DNA from: Polydactylus sextarius | Lineage: Eukaryota; Chordata; Actinopteri; Polynemidae | DNA length: 64,000 bases | Direction: 5' to 3' | Assembly: GCA_016801845.1 (NCBI GenBank) | Contig: CM028920.1 | Location: 4,562,501 to 4,626,500 of the forward strand | In this document: positions 22,501-35,501 of the stretch, one piece after another | Numbering within the stretch: position 1 is the stretch's first letter | How the letters are laid out: the number at the start of each line of letters is the position of its first letter | Program-made: the position numbers and the translations under genes | Notes under the pieces: generated by a model | What the model was told of the DNA's origin: nothing | The model's input: only the letters and a program-made list of their open reading frames with translations | Databases searched by the model: none

Positions 22501-24426
22501 CACCTCTTCATTTCTCTTTACCATTAAATTCTGTTGGCATCAAGAATCTCTTGATCCTGGACACAAACTTGAACTGGTTACATGGGACCCATTTCATAGA
22601 CTGCCACTAGTTAATAGTAGATACATTTGCAAACCCTCAAATACAATGCAAAAGCAAAAGGGAGATCCGCCTCAATCCATCAGCGTCATTATTACAAATT
22701 CAGTCAGATTCTGTATAGTTGCCCAACCATTGCTGTTTTACAGTGCTGGTTTTACTAATGAACATTACCCAAGGTTATGTGGTAAATTCATATTTTCCCT
22801 TTAAAAAGAATTGCTACGTATTAAACACATTAATGCACGACATGAATGATCAGAATATCACTGCATCCATTCGTACCTCATGAAGTATTGCACATGTTCT
22901 TGGTTGTCTCCCTCCACCTTCAGACCAGAGCTCAATAACTCTCCTGCTGCGTCTTCAAAGTGTCTTTCATTGTCTCTTTCTAATTACTGCCACATTTCCG
23001 GACATTGTCTGCACATTGTCGAACAAGGACAGTGAAGAAGTGTGTCTCAGCCCTATATAACATCTCTCACAGAGACGCTGTGTCTCATCTGGAAATAAAC
23101 AAAGTGGCAGCAGACGGGTATCAGGACAGATAATACTCTGCGTAGTAAGTCACCCTGAATTACAAAGGTGGAGTGAGATATTGTGTCACAGAGGACAATG
23201 GAGGGTGAGTTGATAGGAGAGTCTGATATTGTAAGAGAGACATAAAGGAAATGACTGGGCTGAAAGCTGAGAGCTGTGTAAATAGAAGCACCGAGGTGGA
23301 TTGCAGGTAACAGACCACTTGGTTGTCTGGATTCTGAGTGAAAGAAGTGATGGAGACTGAAGGAGATGCTTGAGAGGTGAAGTACTAGATCTTGACACTA
23401 CAGGAAAAGACAAGCAAAGACACTAATGGGGCTGTTAAGGCTGTTCAAAAAGAAAGTGCACCTTTTTGAATCACGATGAGGTAACTCTTCATCAGCTAAG
23501 CTCATCTTAAACTCTGAAAATATCATTGTTATGAAGATGGCACTGATTTGTCTCAGAGGACTCTCTGATATGAATGTGCTGCAATCACAAACTTCCATGA
23601 AGGGTGAAAGACTTTAGCCGAGGCTCAGGAGAAATGCGAAGTGAATTTTAATGGTGTGAAAAATTGTTTCTGACACTGATAAGACAGCGTACCTTCAGCC
23701 AGGATGCAATAGTTGCCAGTTGCCAAGCTAACTAGAGGCACCTAAGTATGGAACAAGACAGGCAAGTTGACATCCCAGTGCAGTCCACTTCATTACATGT
23801 GATATAGCATATAACTCCAGTAACTGTCTTTCTGCTGTTGTTTTAAATTAAAATTGTATGAATTGTTTGTGCTGCAGCATCAAAGGCATCATATGAATTG
23901 CCCGGAGAGTTAAAGACAGCTTCAAATATAAATAATGGAGGTAATGTCCCTGTTGGATTCATCTAAAAACCTTTTTATAGAAACAGCAGTTCATATAGTA
24001 TCTGTAAAATAAATATGTATATATGTACATTTAAGTAGATTTTAAACCACATTAATAATGCTAATGTGGCTCTTGGAGTGTCGTCATTTCCTTAGGGTAG
24101 AGGGTATATTCTTAATTTTTATAATTGCTACTCCAGGGTTGAAGGATCATTAGAACTAAATTTTAGCCAAAGGAAGTGATCCATATTTTGCTATCATAAC
24201 CCATGGATGGCCCATGGATGAAAGAGCAAGACAACTCACCATGTAAGTTATTAACGGGCCATTAATAGTTTCTTTTGTTCACTAAATCTAGAACTTCTTG
24301 AACTACCCCATTCAATCCGTCTTCAACCACTTATTTGGTGTCTTTTAAACAAGGTGTCCTTCTTCATCTCTGCTTGGGGCATCCTAGGTGTTCTTAGGTT
24401 ATGTCTTAGAGACTTCTACGTCTACC
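19553..24426. other. Intergenic, nothing recognisable as genic
   Basis: AT-rich DNA with small repeats: (TTA)n near 20056-20070, a poly-A of nine near 21598-21606, and a CCCATGGATGG direct repeat near 24200-24220. Traces of the CCAAAATCTA-type fish repeat may be present near 21070-21330 but are too decayed to call. No exon or RNA gene was recognised. Confidence 0.45.
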
Positions 24427-24618
24427 TCAAGGTTTCAGTTGGATGTGCTTGGGAATGCACCCAGAAGGCATTTTATCAGATGTCCTGAACCATCTTAGCC
24501 AGCTCAATATCATGTGAAGCTCTTCATCCTCACCTCTAAGTCTGAACCTAGACACCTTGCAGAAGACATTCATTTCAGCCACTTGTATCAATGATCTCAG
24601 TCTTTGGTCACTTCCCAA
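24427..24618 (-). pseudogene. Fragment of LINE ORF C-terminal region
   Basis: The minus strand reads IQVAEMNVFCKVSRFRLRG, then LSWLRWFRTSDKMPSG. This matches the AAEMSFFRRVAGLSLRD and QLRWFGHVVRMPPG blocks that precede the EVFQACPTGRR block in a fish LINE group. The fragment at 8153-8232 carries that next block, so the two belong to the same element family. About 60 codons survive. Confidence 0.65.
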
Positions 24619-24839
24619 AGCTTATGAGAATATGTGAGGGTCAAAATGTAGAGTGAGTGAAATATGGACTGCTTTGGTCACCTGCCTTTAACCACAATGG
24701 CTGAGTACAACACCTTCTTTATGGCTGACACCACACAAAGCCTTCTGCTTGATCTTAATTAAGCCGTAACTCTTGACCAGTAAACGCTATAACAATAACA
24801 GAGAGGGATGTCAGGACTATTTCTTAAATAAATAAAATA

Positions 24840-24991
24840 AAATAAAAACATTTAAATATTTAAATATTTAAATATTTAATATTTAAAAACATTAAAATAA
24901 AAACATTTTGATATGTTCAACATGGTTGAACATATCAAAAATAATTAGATGAACTGTACAAATTGTATAAACTGTGCATAAAATGCACAGT
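24840..24991. repeat. AT-rich repeat with two perfect hairpins
   Basis: An 8-bp TTAAATAT-type tandem run (about 24850-24885) is followed by a perfect hairpin with 16-bp arms and loop ATG (24906-24921 / 24925-24940). A second perfect hairpin with 9-bp arms and loop AAA follows (24971-24979 / 24983-24991). Confidence 0.75.
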
Positions 24992-25096
24992 CATAAAACT
25001 GAAAATAAAATGAATAGTATTACTTTATATAAAGGTCAAGCTTTTTTCGAGGGTTTTCATATTGCACTGTCTACTACTGAGCCCAGACTGAGTAAG

Positions 25097-25273
25097 CTTT
25101 TCTTTTTTTAATATACCTTTTTGGGTATTATGCCTTTGTTGATATGTGCAGTAGAGATAGATGGGAAAGAGGGGAGAGAGAAAGTAAAGGAATTACATCC
25201 GGTAAAGGATTGTCTCAGCCAGGTTTCAAAACAGGGATCGGCTGCTCAAGGCTTCTGCACTTATGTGGCAACA
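25097..25273 (-). repeat. tRNA-derived SINE, minus orientation
   Basis: It begins with a T-rich run (the A-tail in RC), then GCCTTTGTTGATA, a GGGAAAGAGGGGAGAGAG block, a TTTCAAAACAGGGATCGGC B-box region in RC and CTTATGTGGCAAC. The order matches a common fish SINE whose tail reads AATAAAGGC and whose body is C/T-rich. Confidence 0.6.
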
Positions 25274-28200
25274 CAGAGGAGGTTCACATTTTATGCTGGA
25301 TATTGACCTTAATTATCATTAAGTTTCATATGATTTATACCTGTGAAACCACCCTCGGTCTGTTTTTATATTGATTGTGGGGTTAAAATGCCTCTCATGC
25401 TCTGCTCTGCTGATAGAAATTGTTTTCATACAGTAAATCAATGGCTTTATATTGTTGGAATCACTGTAGATCTCTCATAGTGGATCCTACCTCCTGTTCA
25501 GTTATCGGCCTGTGCACAGTTACATACTATGTTCTTCACGTTGCTGGATACTAAGGTTTGACAGCCATGTACTGTGATTAAGGAGGCTGACGTCCTTGAG
25601 ATCATCTCATTTCAGCAGAATAAGTGTTGCCTGATATTGTTCGTGAGGCTTTGAAAGACCTAGCCTTGATTGATAGACTTGAGCTGTGCATTTCTTTTCA
25701 AGGCTAGAGACCTGTGCTCCTCACCCCATATGCTTCTAAAGCCTTCTAAAGAATATTTCTCTCTCACTCTGAGAGGTGCTCTTTTCTGAGGAGATGAAGC
25801 TCATGTGACAGCACACTTGTCTTGACATACAAGAACCTAAGGTCAAAAAGAAATTTGAGACTTTGAACTTGGTCCAATAAACCTCTGAACATTTCCTTGT
25901 GTTGAAATTCATCTTGTCAAATCACAGATTCAAGTGCTGTACAAAAAGCTTTTGAAATCTCAAGGTTTGCTTTGTAAATAAACTCGCTTTTCCAGTTCAA
26001 GCTTTCTTCTCGTAATGATGTTTTAATTGACAGTGTCATGAAAGACTTGTGACTTGAGGACAAGGCTTGTCAGTTTGGATGATGGTTAATAGATTTAAAG
26101 ATGCTATTATGCTGGTTTTTCTCTGTATCATTGTATCCTTGTTGCTCTGTAACATGAATAAAGTTTAAGTAAAGCACATCTTGATACTACCAATCCTTAT
26201 TCTTTATTTCTCAGGGTTGATAAACGTGTCTCTTGAACACCCTGTTTAATGCTTAAAGTTCATCCATTCTGTCTGTCTCTCAAGACACTTCATGTACCAG
26301 TATGGTGCCAGGATTTCAATAATGGATGGGCCAAAGGAATCTTTGGTGAGTTTTTAATTACACAAGTTAATTCTGGTTGCTTTCCTTTGACGCATGCTGG
26401 TAGCCTTAATAATAAAAAATAAATAAATAAATAAATAAAATATTTGTTCCCAGTCATTGAGAATGAACTTCACTTGTTTGTTGCACACCAGGCACCCTCT
26501 AAAGCAACAATGTAACTCCTGTATTCACTGGAAATTTCTCTGTGCCCGCTGTTTTAGTATCTAAAAAGCTAACTAAACTAGTTGTATCTCCACTAGGAGT
26601 TCTTGGATTTAAAAACACTCAGACCCTGAGCTGACATGACAGGGTCTTTACCAGCCTTCTCTGACTGCCTGTCATCTGGGGCTGGAACAAGTCGGCCTCC
26701 ACTGGGACTAAAAACTATTGTAGCAGAAACCCTGCGACATAAGTTTCTGCTGTTAAAATGTCCTTGCTGTAAAAGTTGTAGTCAAAGAGGGATGCTTGTT
26801 CCATCATTCACCCCAGGAAGGAGCTGAGATAGACCTTGGGTGGAGGCCTGTCATCACTAACCTGTTACTCGCAACAATTAAATATTCCAAAAGAGGGCTC
26901 AACTGTTGCATTATTTACAGAGGCAAACCAAGAGGGCAGTAAGTAACAGGAAATATGTAATTCCCCAGGTTCATAAAGCGACACAATGACCCACCCAATG
27001 ATGGGTTGACCATAGTGCTCCAGTCATTGCGCTTCAAATATTTTAACTGGAACAGAAACAGAGCAGAAACTAAATCTCCATTTGATCTAAACAAGCAAAA
27101 CTGATAAACAAATAACAGCAATGATGTCAGTGTTATAATCAGGTCGAGCAGTTGATAATGTTGAATGAAATGTTTCTGACAGTGTGATCATCTCACAAAT
27201 TCATCTAGTTTGTGAAGCTATTTTCAGTCTGAAAAGGATGAAATATGAAGAGTCTTATCTGACCTCAAAAACTTATATCAAGTCCATCTTAATTTTGACA
27301 CTACATAACTAGGCTGACACTGTGCCCAGCCCTGGCTCTGTGTCTCATCTCTCACTGAGGGCAGAAGTTGATCTCAGGTCTGAGATCTCCTGGGTTAATG
27401 AAGCGCCGCTGTGTGTCAGGCTTGTGACACGCTGCAATAATGACCTGGGATTTGTCGCAGGAAGACAGGTTCCTGATAAAGAGCATTTCAGTGACAAGAA
27501 TAAAGTGGATCAACGAGGAGGGAGCGAGAGTTCATGTGTCACACAGATGTGATTGACAACCGTTATGTAATAAACAAGTCAAGGGTCAGTGACAGATGAC
27601 TGTCACTGTTGGACACGAGAATGTGCACAGAGACAGTGACAGACATGATGCAGGTCAAAATATTGTGCAGCTGTACTCTCCTCATCCTTTATCACATCAC
27701 CAAGACAGATTCAGTTGGTATTGTGAAAAAGCAAAGTTATATTCTATAAAATCCAATCCAATAAAAAGCAAAATAATAATTCTGGTTTATTAGATCTTGG
27801 GTCTTGTTCCAAGATTTGATCTTCGGTTCAGATAAGGTCATATTTAGGACGAGAGAAAGAGTGGTGTTGTACACCCTGCTGAAGATTCACAGTCACAGTT
27901 ATTGTCATACTTGAGGACAAAGCTGAGACCCTCTAAGCTCTGTTTGTGACTCTTAGGGTAAAACTTGTGTAAGAACATGTGGATGGATATAAAGTAAAGC
28001 AGAGAGAACAATAATAAAAAGTAAGTGTTTGTGATAGTTTTTTTTCCCCTCCAGGTGTCTCAGTACAAGACTTATGTGTGTTCCAAAGGGGTCCAATGTT
28101 TCATTCACTGTGTAGAATTTCAGAATACACAATAGATTTCTTGTCCATTTATGAAACTTTCTGTTGCTCCAAGGACAGCTGGAAAATACATGAAAAAAAA

Positions 28201-30617
28201 ACACTCTGTAGTTGCCACTTCATGACAAATAAGAAATGCAAAGAACCCGGCATGAGCAGATTTTCTATCAGCCTGGTGGGAGTGGCGAGGGACAGCTGAG
28301 CCAAGATTATCTGGTCTAGACAACAGCAAGAAAGCAATCAGGCTCTGTGACAGCAAGGTGAAAGCTCAGCGACCGTGTTGGGGCAGGAAATGGTGTTTGG
28401 GCACGGTGGACATTCTGATCTTTCAGGATAAGGTCTCATGTCAATCGCTGACTGATTTACTCCCATGAACTGAGTCCACAGCCTCATAATGTATAAAACT
28501 GGGGAGTGAACTTTTGCTAAACCCCTCACCTGCACAGCGATGCTCTATTTGTAACTTAGCAACTGTAACTAAACAAAGAGATGTGTTAAACTTTGAATTT
28601 CTAACTCAGCTTGTAAAGATTTTGTAATCATGCAGCCAAAACAACTAAGCAGTATCAGTAACTGGAGTGCCTTCTTTTGATAATGCTGCACCTAAAGACG
28701 CGTGGCTCAGCACCAGATAGCGATACTCGGCCTGGAGCTCATCCACTGCACATGGATCGATTTTATCTACCAACTTGAGCCTTGCTGCTACATCACAACA
28801 CAACACATTAAACTCCCATGGTGAATGTGAAAAGCAAAGCAGACATAAAAATAAGGACAATGCAACAAAATCCCATCAGCCACCATTGTTCCATCTTTCA
28901 AACGTGATCAAACAAGTGTGGTTGTGACGGACACATACAGCTGCTTGGCCTGGGCTGTGACTGGTGCACTCAATCACATTTTGCGATGTATGGGAGCAGC
29001 AGGGGGTTTTATGGCCACAGCATAGGCTGTGGGAGGCTGAGCTATATTAGTTATGCTGGCTGCTGACTCGTTTTAGCCTACACTGAACTCCCCCAGCTGA
29101 CTGACTGATTGCCTGGGACCTTTCAATTTACTACTCTTCACACCTGATCCCATAGGGGCAAGAAGGGAGTAAACAGAAACTTGATACCTATATGAAATTG
29201 TGTAATGTAGCACATATAACAAAGTTCATTACAGCTCTTGATATATGAGTAAATAAGTATTAGTGGGACCCTAGGGCACGTCCCAGAGGAGTGGATTGAT
29301 CCATGTATTTAGTTGCACAGCATGGCGTCTGATTGTGCTGCATTGTATCTAGTACCATAGTACGTTTGAGCATGCTTCCATGAATCATCGTGTGAAGGAG
29401 CAGAGACAGAGAGGCATAAAGATCCTAGGAATCGCAATATGATCAGAAACCCCTGAAACCATTCAATACACTTCACCCCAGGGTTGACTACTGCTCTGAC
29501 CTAGATACTCTACTGAAGCTGGGGAGGACTGGGGCAATTACTGAAAAGAAGATTCCATGGGCACAATGACTTAATTAAACATGCAGTTTTAACTGGCAGC
29601 TGATGCTGGTGAAATTAATCAGAATAGAGAATGGGCTTCGGGATGGGAAAAAAATGAGGCAAAGAAGTTGAGAGCAGTGCAAAGATAAAAAGCTGTGAGA
29701 AAGAAGGTGAAGTAGTCATGGGAAACATTCTCTATTGTCTTTTAGCGCTGCCAAACAAAAGAACTGATTTGCATTTATATACCTCCTGTAAGATGCACCT
29801 GTGTGATTACTTGGAGGCAGTTTTTTTTAAGATTGCTTTCAATACGACTGTAACTCCAGATGATCTAGAATGGATTACTTTCGCACATCCCTTCATGCTT
29901 TGCACTTTTCAATCGCACAAACTGAAAAAAAATACAAGTATTTGTGTGAGCTGGAAGTAGGTCAAGATGGTTGCCTCTAATGTCAATAGCCACTTATCCC
30001 TTTCTATTAGTTCCTTCCTATAAGCTTATGATGATGTTATCACAGTCATGTCAGGGAGAGAACAATAAAGAAAATGGGATTTATTTCAGTCCATTGTTGT
30101 GCGTTCGATAAGTAACTAAAAAAGGAGGAAGAGACAGATATTTATAGAGACGAAACAGAGGTGAAACAGAAGTAGGTGGCAGTGAGGAGCAAGTGTAAAT
30201 ATTGTCTGGCCGAACAGTTCACATCCATCCTTTTCCAGATGGTTATCGAGGATCAGTAACAGGTAAAGAAAGTGAAGTGTCTATTCCAGCTTTTTAGTCT
30301 CCCTCACAAACAAGATTCATCACTTTCTTGGATCAACAACATGTTTTGCTCAATCAGTCAAACAGCCTTTTGTTGCATCACAAACATTATCAGCGAATGG
30401 TTCATCGTTCAGCTACTGCATCACAATCTCCTTCAGTGCCTTCAAATGAGTACAACAATGGAATTAATGAAGATATAAAGAAATGCAACAAAATCTACTT
30501 AAATACTGAAAAGAAGTGAAACAGATCAAATGTGAAGTGAAACATCAAATATACATTTTACAGATCATCATCTTGTCAGTTATAGATCTTGTCAGCCTGA
30601 TGTTGCTTTTAAAAAAC
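25274..30617. other. Intergenic; one (AAAT)n tract and one unexplained short frame
   Basis: (AAAT)n lies at 26411-26440. A higher-complexity block at 27320-27560 and a 71-codon minus frame at 28645-28860 are described under findings. Neither has splice support or a recognised family. The rest shows nothing. Confidence 0.45.
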
Positions 30618-30815
30618 GGTGTCACAATCACTTATTGTTGCATGAAAGTCACCTATCATTACATCACAATTATAGTCACTCGTTGCATCATAATCATCTA
30701 TTGTTCCGTCACAATCACCTTTCTCTGTATATCTCTGTATATTTCTCTGTATATCATGTCTTGTGTAATAATCATGTCCCTGTGCACCATAATCACCTAT
30801 TGTAACATCATAGTT
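30618..30815 (+). repeat. Degenerate ~21-bp minisatellite
   Basis: About eight diverged copies of a unit close to GTTGCATCATAATCACCTATT, interrupted by three copies of CTCTGTATAT (30722-30755). Because the unit is a multiple of three, an open frame of 112 codons runs through it, but its repetitive composition argues against a gene. Confidence 0.6.
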
Positions 30816-30906
30816 TTAAAGGATTATACTTGCAGCTTAAACCCTATAGTGTAGACAGAGGGAATAGTCACCATAATGTACACTGTATTTTTTGTTCAAA
30901 ACCAAA

Positions 30907-31065
30907 GAGTTGGAGCCGAGTGGTTAAGGTGCACCACTTCAGCTCAAAAGCCGTGCAGTGATCACCAGTTTGAATCCCAGCTTCGCTGATCGTTTCTGTG
31001 TGTCATTTTCCCACCTTCACTAACCTGTCAATAAAGGGAAAATGGCCCAAAAAAAAAAAAAAAAA
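30907..31065 (+). repeat. tRNA-derived SINE with A-tail
   Basis: The head GGAGCCGAGTGGTTAAGG (A-box, Ser/Leu-like) is followed by CCAGTTTGAATCCC (B-box), a C/T-rich body, ACCTGTCAATAAAGGGAAAA and an A17 tail (31049-31065). This is the best-preserved SINE here. No clear target-site duplication was found. Confidence 0.8.
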
Positions 31066-31630
31066 GTTGCGTACATTAACCATTACCACAGCAGTTCAGA
31101 AAATACTCACTGAATCATTTATAAACTGGTCATATGAGTCTTTTTGGAAGTCTGATGAGTTATTTAGATGTAACAACTGACAGATACATAGGATGAACAT
31201 GTTGTAGTTCTGTGCCACAGTAGTTCAGAGCGGCTGATCTCAAATCAAGTTTTCTCCTGACTATATGTACTATATGTGGTGATCTGACACCTGCTGGTCA
31301 TTATTTGTCCATTTCACAAATAATGAAAACATGGATATCATTTCAATTTGATTTGAACAAAGTTTTGATTTGTTTCAGTTAAGTAGCCTAAAGGGGACAC
31401 TTCAACATAGCATGTGCAACAACCCGAGTTGAGATCCCAAATCTGAAGGGGTCAAAAGATGAAAGAAATAAAAAAAAAAACATCGTTTATGTAATAAAAA
31501 TAATTTTCTTCTAAAATACAAGACACGTTCACCTTCTAACTTCTCAGCTGTGAAACCAGCCTGTGTTATCAGACCTTATTCACACAGAAAACAGGGATGC
31601 ACAGCTTACACTAGCGTTATATTGCTACAT

Positions 31631-31682
31631 GCTGCTGCTGCTGCTGCTGTTTACACAGCATTTGAAAAAAAAAAAAAAAAAA
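31631..31682 (+). repeat. (CTG)n tract followed by A-run
   Basis: Six to seven CTG units at 31631-31649, then an A20-type run near 31665-31683. Confidence 0.8.
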
Positions 31683-31699
31683 ACAACCTTTCATTCCTG

Positions 31700-32030
31700 C
31701 ATTCACCTGCCAGCCCTGAATCAACATTCCCCCAAAGTTTATAGAGTTTACTATCATTCCTACTCCCTGCTGTGCTGAGGTTAGTGTTTCCTCGCAGCAG
31801 AGTGATAAGGTCAGAGCTGAGATCACTGCTTCTCAAACACGAGTTGGCTGAACGAAATAAACATCACTTGGTTTCACGACCATGAGTCAACATTCCTGTA
31901 GTAGAGAGTTTATTTTCCTCGCTCTCTGCTCCCTGCCGTGCTGAAGTTGGTGTTGTCTCGTGGGTAGTGATAAGGTCAGAACTTAGATGCCTATCATCGC
32001 TGTTCAAATATGAGTTTGCTGAATGATTTT
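31700..32030. repeat. Diverged tandem duplication, unit about 165 bp
   Basis: CTGCTGTGCTGAGGTTAGTG (31769) is repeated as CTGCCGTGCTGAAGTTGGTG (31934), and GATAAGGTCAGAGCTGAGAT (31804) as GATAAGGTCAGAACTTAGAT (31969). Both pairs are 165 bp apart, with matching flanks (TCAACATTCC and GAGTTTRCTGAA). The second copy ends in a T-run near 32026-32041. Each copy's minus strand has a short open frame, but with no family match. Confidence 0.75.
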
Positions 32031-32041
32031 TTTTTTTTTTT

Positions 32042-35000
32042 GCAGCACCATTTGGGTGCATTTTGTTTCTTTTATAAGAGCCCAGCATCAGCTGATACTT
32101 AATTAAACTCCTGTTTGATATCAAATAAATGTGATTTTTTTTTTCTTGTTTCCAGATGTCTGGTCGCTTACTCTCATTTTGCGTTGAAATGGTGTTGAAT
32201 TGTTTTGTTTATTTATTTATTTATACAGTTATTTTATTATTCACGGTCTAGCACATGAAATATGAATGAAATGAATATTATTTCACTTTATGGGGACACG
32301 AGCCTGGAAAAAATAAACTTTTAACAGGAGTTAAGAGACAATGTGGTGAGGGGTTTCACAGACAGCAAGGTTCCTCCAGCAGTGGACTAATTGACAGCCA
32401 TAAAAAAGAAATCATATCAATGCTTTTGGAGATGGTTCCCCCATGAAGCCACAGCTCTTTCTATTTTTTCCTTTATTTCATCATTTATGAGCATCACCTA
32501 CCAAGCTGAGGACAAACAACATCAAAAATGAATAAGCAAGCGAGGGCAGTATGCCAAAACCAGATATTATGGGAATGCAACCACATATTTCACAGACTCT
32601 GCTGATTAAAATGGGAATAGAGCATAAACCTATTGTCAGCAGCTTTAATCAAATATCGTCCTGATGTGAATAAGCTTTGAATGCATGTCTACAGCTGCAC
32701 ACTTCTACACGTATCCTGCCTCTGTATTTGCGTTCAGCCTCTGGAGGAGGATCAGTGAAAGCGGTGAACAGGTGTGAACAGGTGTGCTGAAGAGGTTTGA
32801 TCTTCCCCTCTCTAGCCTCATCCATCTCTCTCTGTCACATCCAGCTGTGGCTCTCTGTCGCTACCTCATTGTCATTCTGGAGGGACAACCGTCCTCCAAA
32901 CTGTAGAGCTGGAGTCGGGCTCTCACACTGATTATGGAGATCTTTTGGAAAGAGGAACCTGCAGCCAGCTCTGTCATTATCTCCTTGTGGTAGGTGACAA
33001 AAAGAAGTATAACATGCACTAATTTAATGGGCTATCTGATGTGGGAGACAAAGAAATGCTTAAATCTTACTTAAAGTATCATTTTCCCTCATTTTAAAAA
33101 TAATGTGAGGACATAAAATCTTTTAGAACCATGTATAAGATACACAGGTGAAGATATTTCCGACAACTGCTTCCTAATTCTTCATGTTCCACACATTAAT
33201 GTCTGAACTGTGTCACTCTGTAATATCACAGTTAATAAATGTGAAGAGACTAATATTGCTGTGGCAAATCTCAGGCGTCATTTTAATCCTTATTTATTAT
33301 AATTACAATGTGCTCACTAATGTAACTGCAGAGATCTGGGAGTGCAGCAGCAGAATCCAGTGGAATTAGAGAAAGGCAGTCAGAAAATCAGACAGGTTAC
33401 GATTTGTTTGAAGTGTACAAGTCTTCTGACAAATGTTGCCACATCCCATCAACGATGACGAATACAATGTTATTATTTTGATGGACAATAAAAAAAAAAA
33501 AAAAATCGGCCTAATAAAACCAAATGTATTCATCATATCTGATTTCACATATATGAATAAACATCTGTCCACAGTACAGGTCATAAATCTCATCCAGCAT
33601 ATGGGACATGAGACAAACTGAAGTTCTGAACTGAAGATATAAAGCAAGGATGTAAGTCTCCTCCTTATGGTCAGCTTTTGGAAGAATCTCTGGGGTTTCA
33701 TTAACAAACTTCAATAAGAACTTCTGTCAATAGAGAAATAATAAAGATTTGTATTCGTCTTACAACGCACAGATGATCATATAAGTATTTGAGATGTAAA
33801 GTTTACATTGAAGGAGGATAAAGTATATTTATTATATGCACTAAGTTCTCCAACCATGTTTAGATTGTGCTCGTCATGGCTCCAATATGTAAAAAGCAGT
33901 ATTTGACTGCTCCATGTTCAATAGTTCTTATCCCACTGATGTATGTCCGTGTCTTAATTTTTTGGTTTTATTTAAATATCTAATCATTGATTCATGACCT
34001 TTGCTCCACTTCCCAAACATACTGTGCAGACTCTGATTCAGTATCTGTCTTAAAGAGAAAGATGGCAGCACTTTTATCCAGGATATAATTTGATACAATG
34101 TGGAAGTGGAGTCACTTAGGCCATAATAAGCTCAACTCCCACACTATGGTCACTGGCTAGTTAATAACTTTCTTTGCTTCCAGACAGAAATAAGATTAAT
34201 AATTTAAAGTACTGCAACTTTAATAATTTCAGTAGACAAAAAGTATGCTGTATTCTCAGTCACATAAAACTGTATGAGTCCAAATCATCTGTTTTCCACC
34301 AGAATCATCACATTAGAGGTGATTAACTAACTGGAGCACAAAGATCCTTTTTTCACTTTCAGCCCTTTAGATATGCATACCAACAGATGTAGGTGCATAC
34401 TGTTGATCACGCACCAGTTAATTCGTATTTATTTTCCTGTTCTGGAACGAGGATTTCTAATATCTCTAAATCATCTGTGGGAGAAGTAGGCGGTGGGAAC
34501 AAAGTGCCCTTCAGACAGACATGCAGTGGTGGACTGACGTCACATGGAGCAGTGAGTGGAAGACTGGAGTGATGCTACTGAGTGTGGATACACTGACATT
34601 AAGAAAATGAACAGATGACTGAAAGAATTATTCATTACATGATGGTGACGATGAAAGAAAAAAGCAAATACATTAAAGAGTGAAAAGAATGAGATTGTAT
34701 GTGTTCTAGTAATTACATCCATCTCTAGACATTTGATATGTATCTACAGTAGATATAGTACATGGTTGATTATTCAGATAATTAATAATAACTTTTCTTA
34801 CAACATTTTTCTCTAGTTTGATACGGTTTGATTGAAGTTCCTATAGTGACTGTCCATAAAGCAACTGCAGTCAAGATACGTTGATGGTGGAATAAGTTCC
34901 CAAAACCTATCAGCTTTTATCTTCAAAAAGTCAAGAGTCGTGTTTTCCAGGAACATCTCCCCTTCTAACTCCGTTAAGACCAAATAAGAAGTTATAATAG

Positions 35001-35453
35001 TGACTGAAACACCGTTTCATGAAAACAGATGAGTGTTGAGAGTCTTCTAACTACACCCTAACATCACTAACTAGCACTAGCCTGCACTGTGTGGGGCTCT
35101 TCTTACTTGATCTAGTTGGACTTTGTCTTATCAAATGGATCCAACGCTTGTTTACTTCCATAGTCTTGTACTGCATTTGTCATTTAAGCATTTGTCACTG
35201 AATGAAAAACAACTTTGACTCAGTTTAACAACGCAAAAAGATAATGGTTTTATCATTTTTCTTCCTAACTTCATTTTTTTTTTTAAATCATTCTTGGCAT
35301 TCATAGATATGTATCCAGCTAGTAGAACCACATAGGAAAGGAAATGACAAGGCAGAGACAGAGAATTATCACATTCTTGATTTCCCTATATATATGATGA
35401 TGTCATCGGCGGTTCAGTTTTTAAGGATCTGCAGTAAGTGTAAATTTGTAAAC

Positions 35454-35501
<48 letters not shown>

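Noticed and set aside
30516..30854. 112-codon plus frame
   Set aside because: Runs through a degenerate 21-bp minisatellite; composition (T, I, Y, H rich) reflects the repeat.
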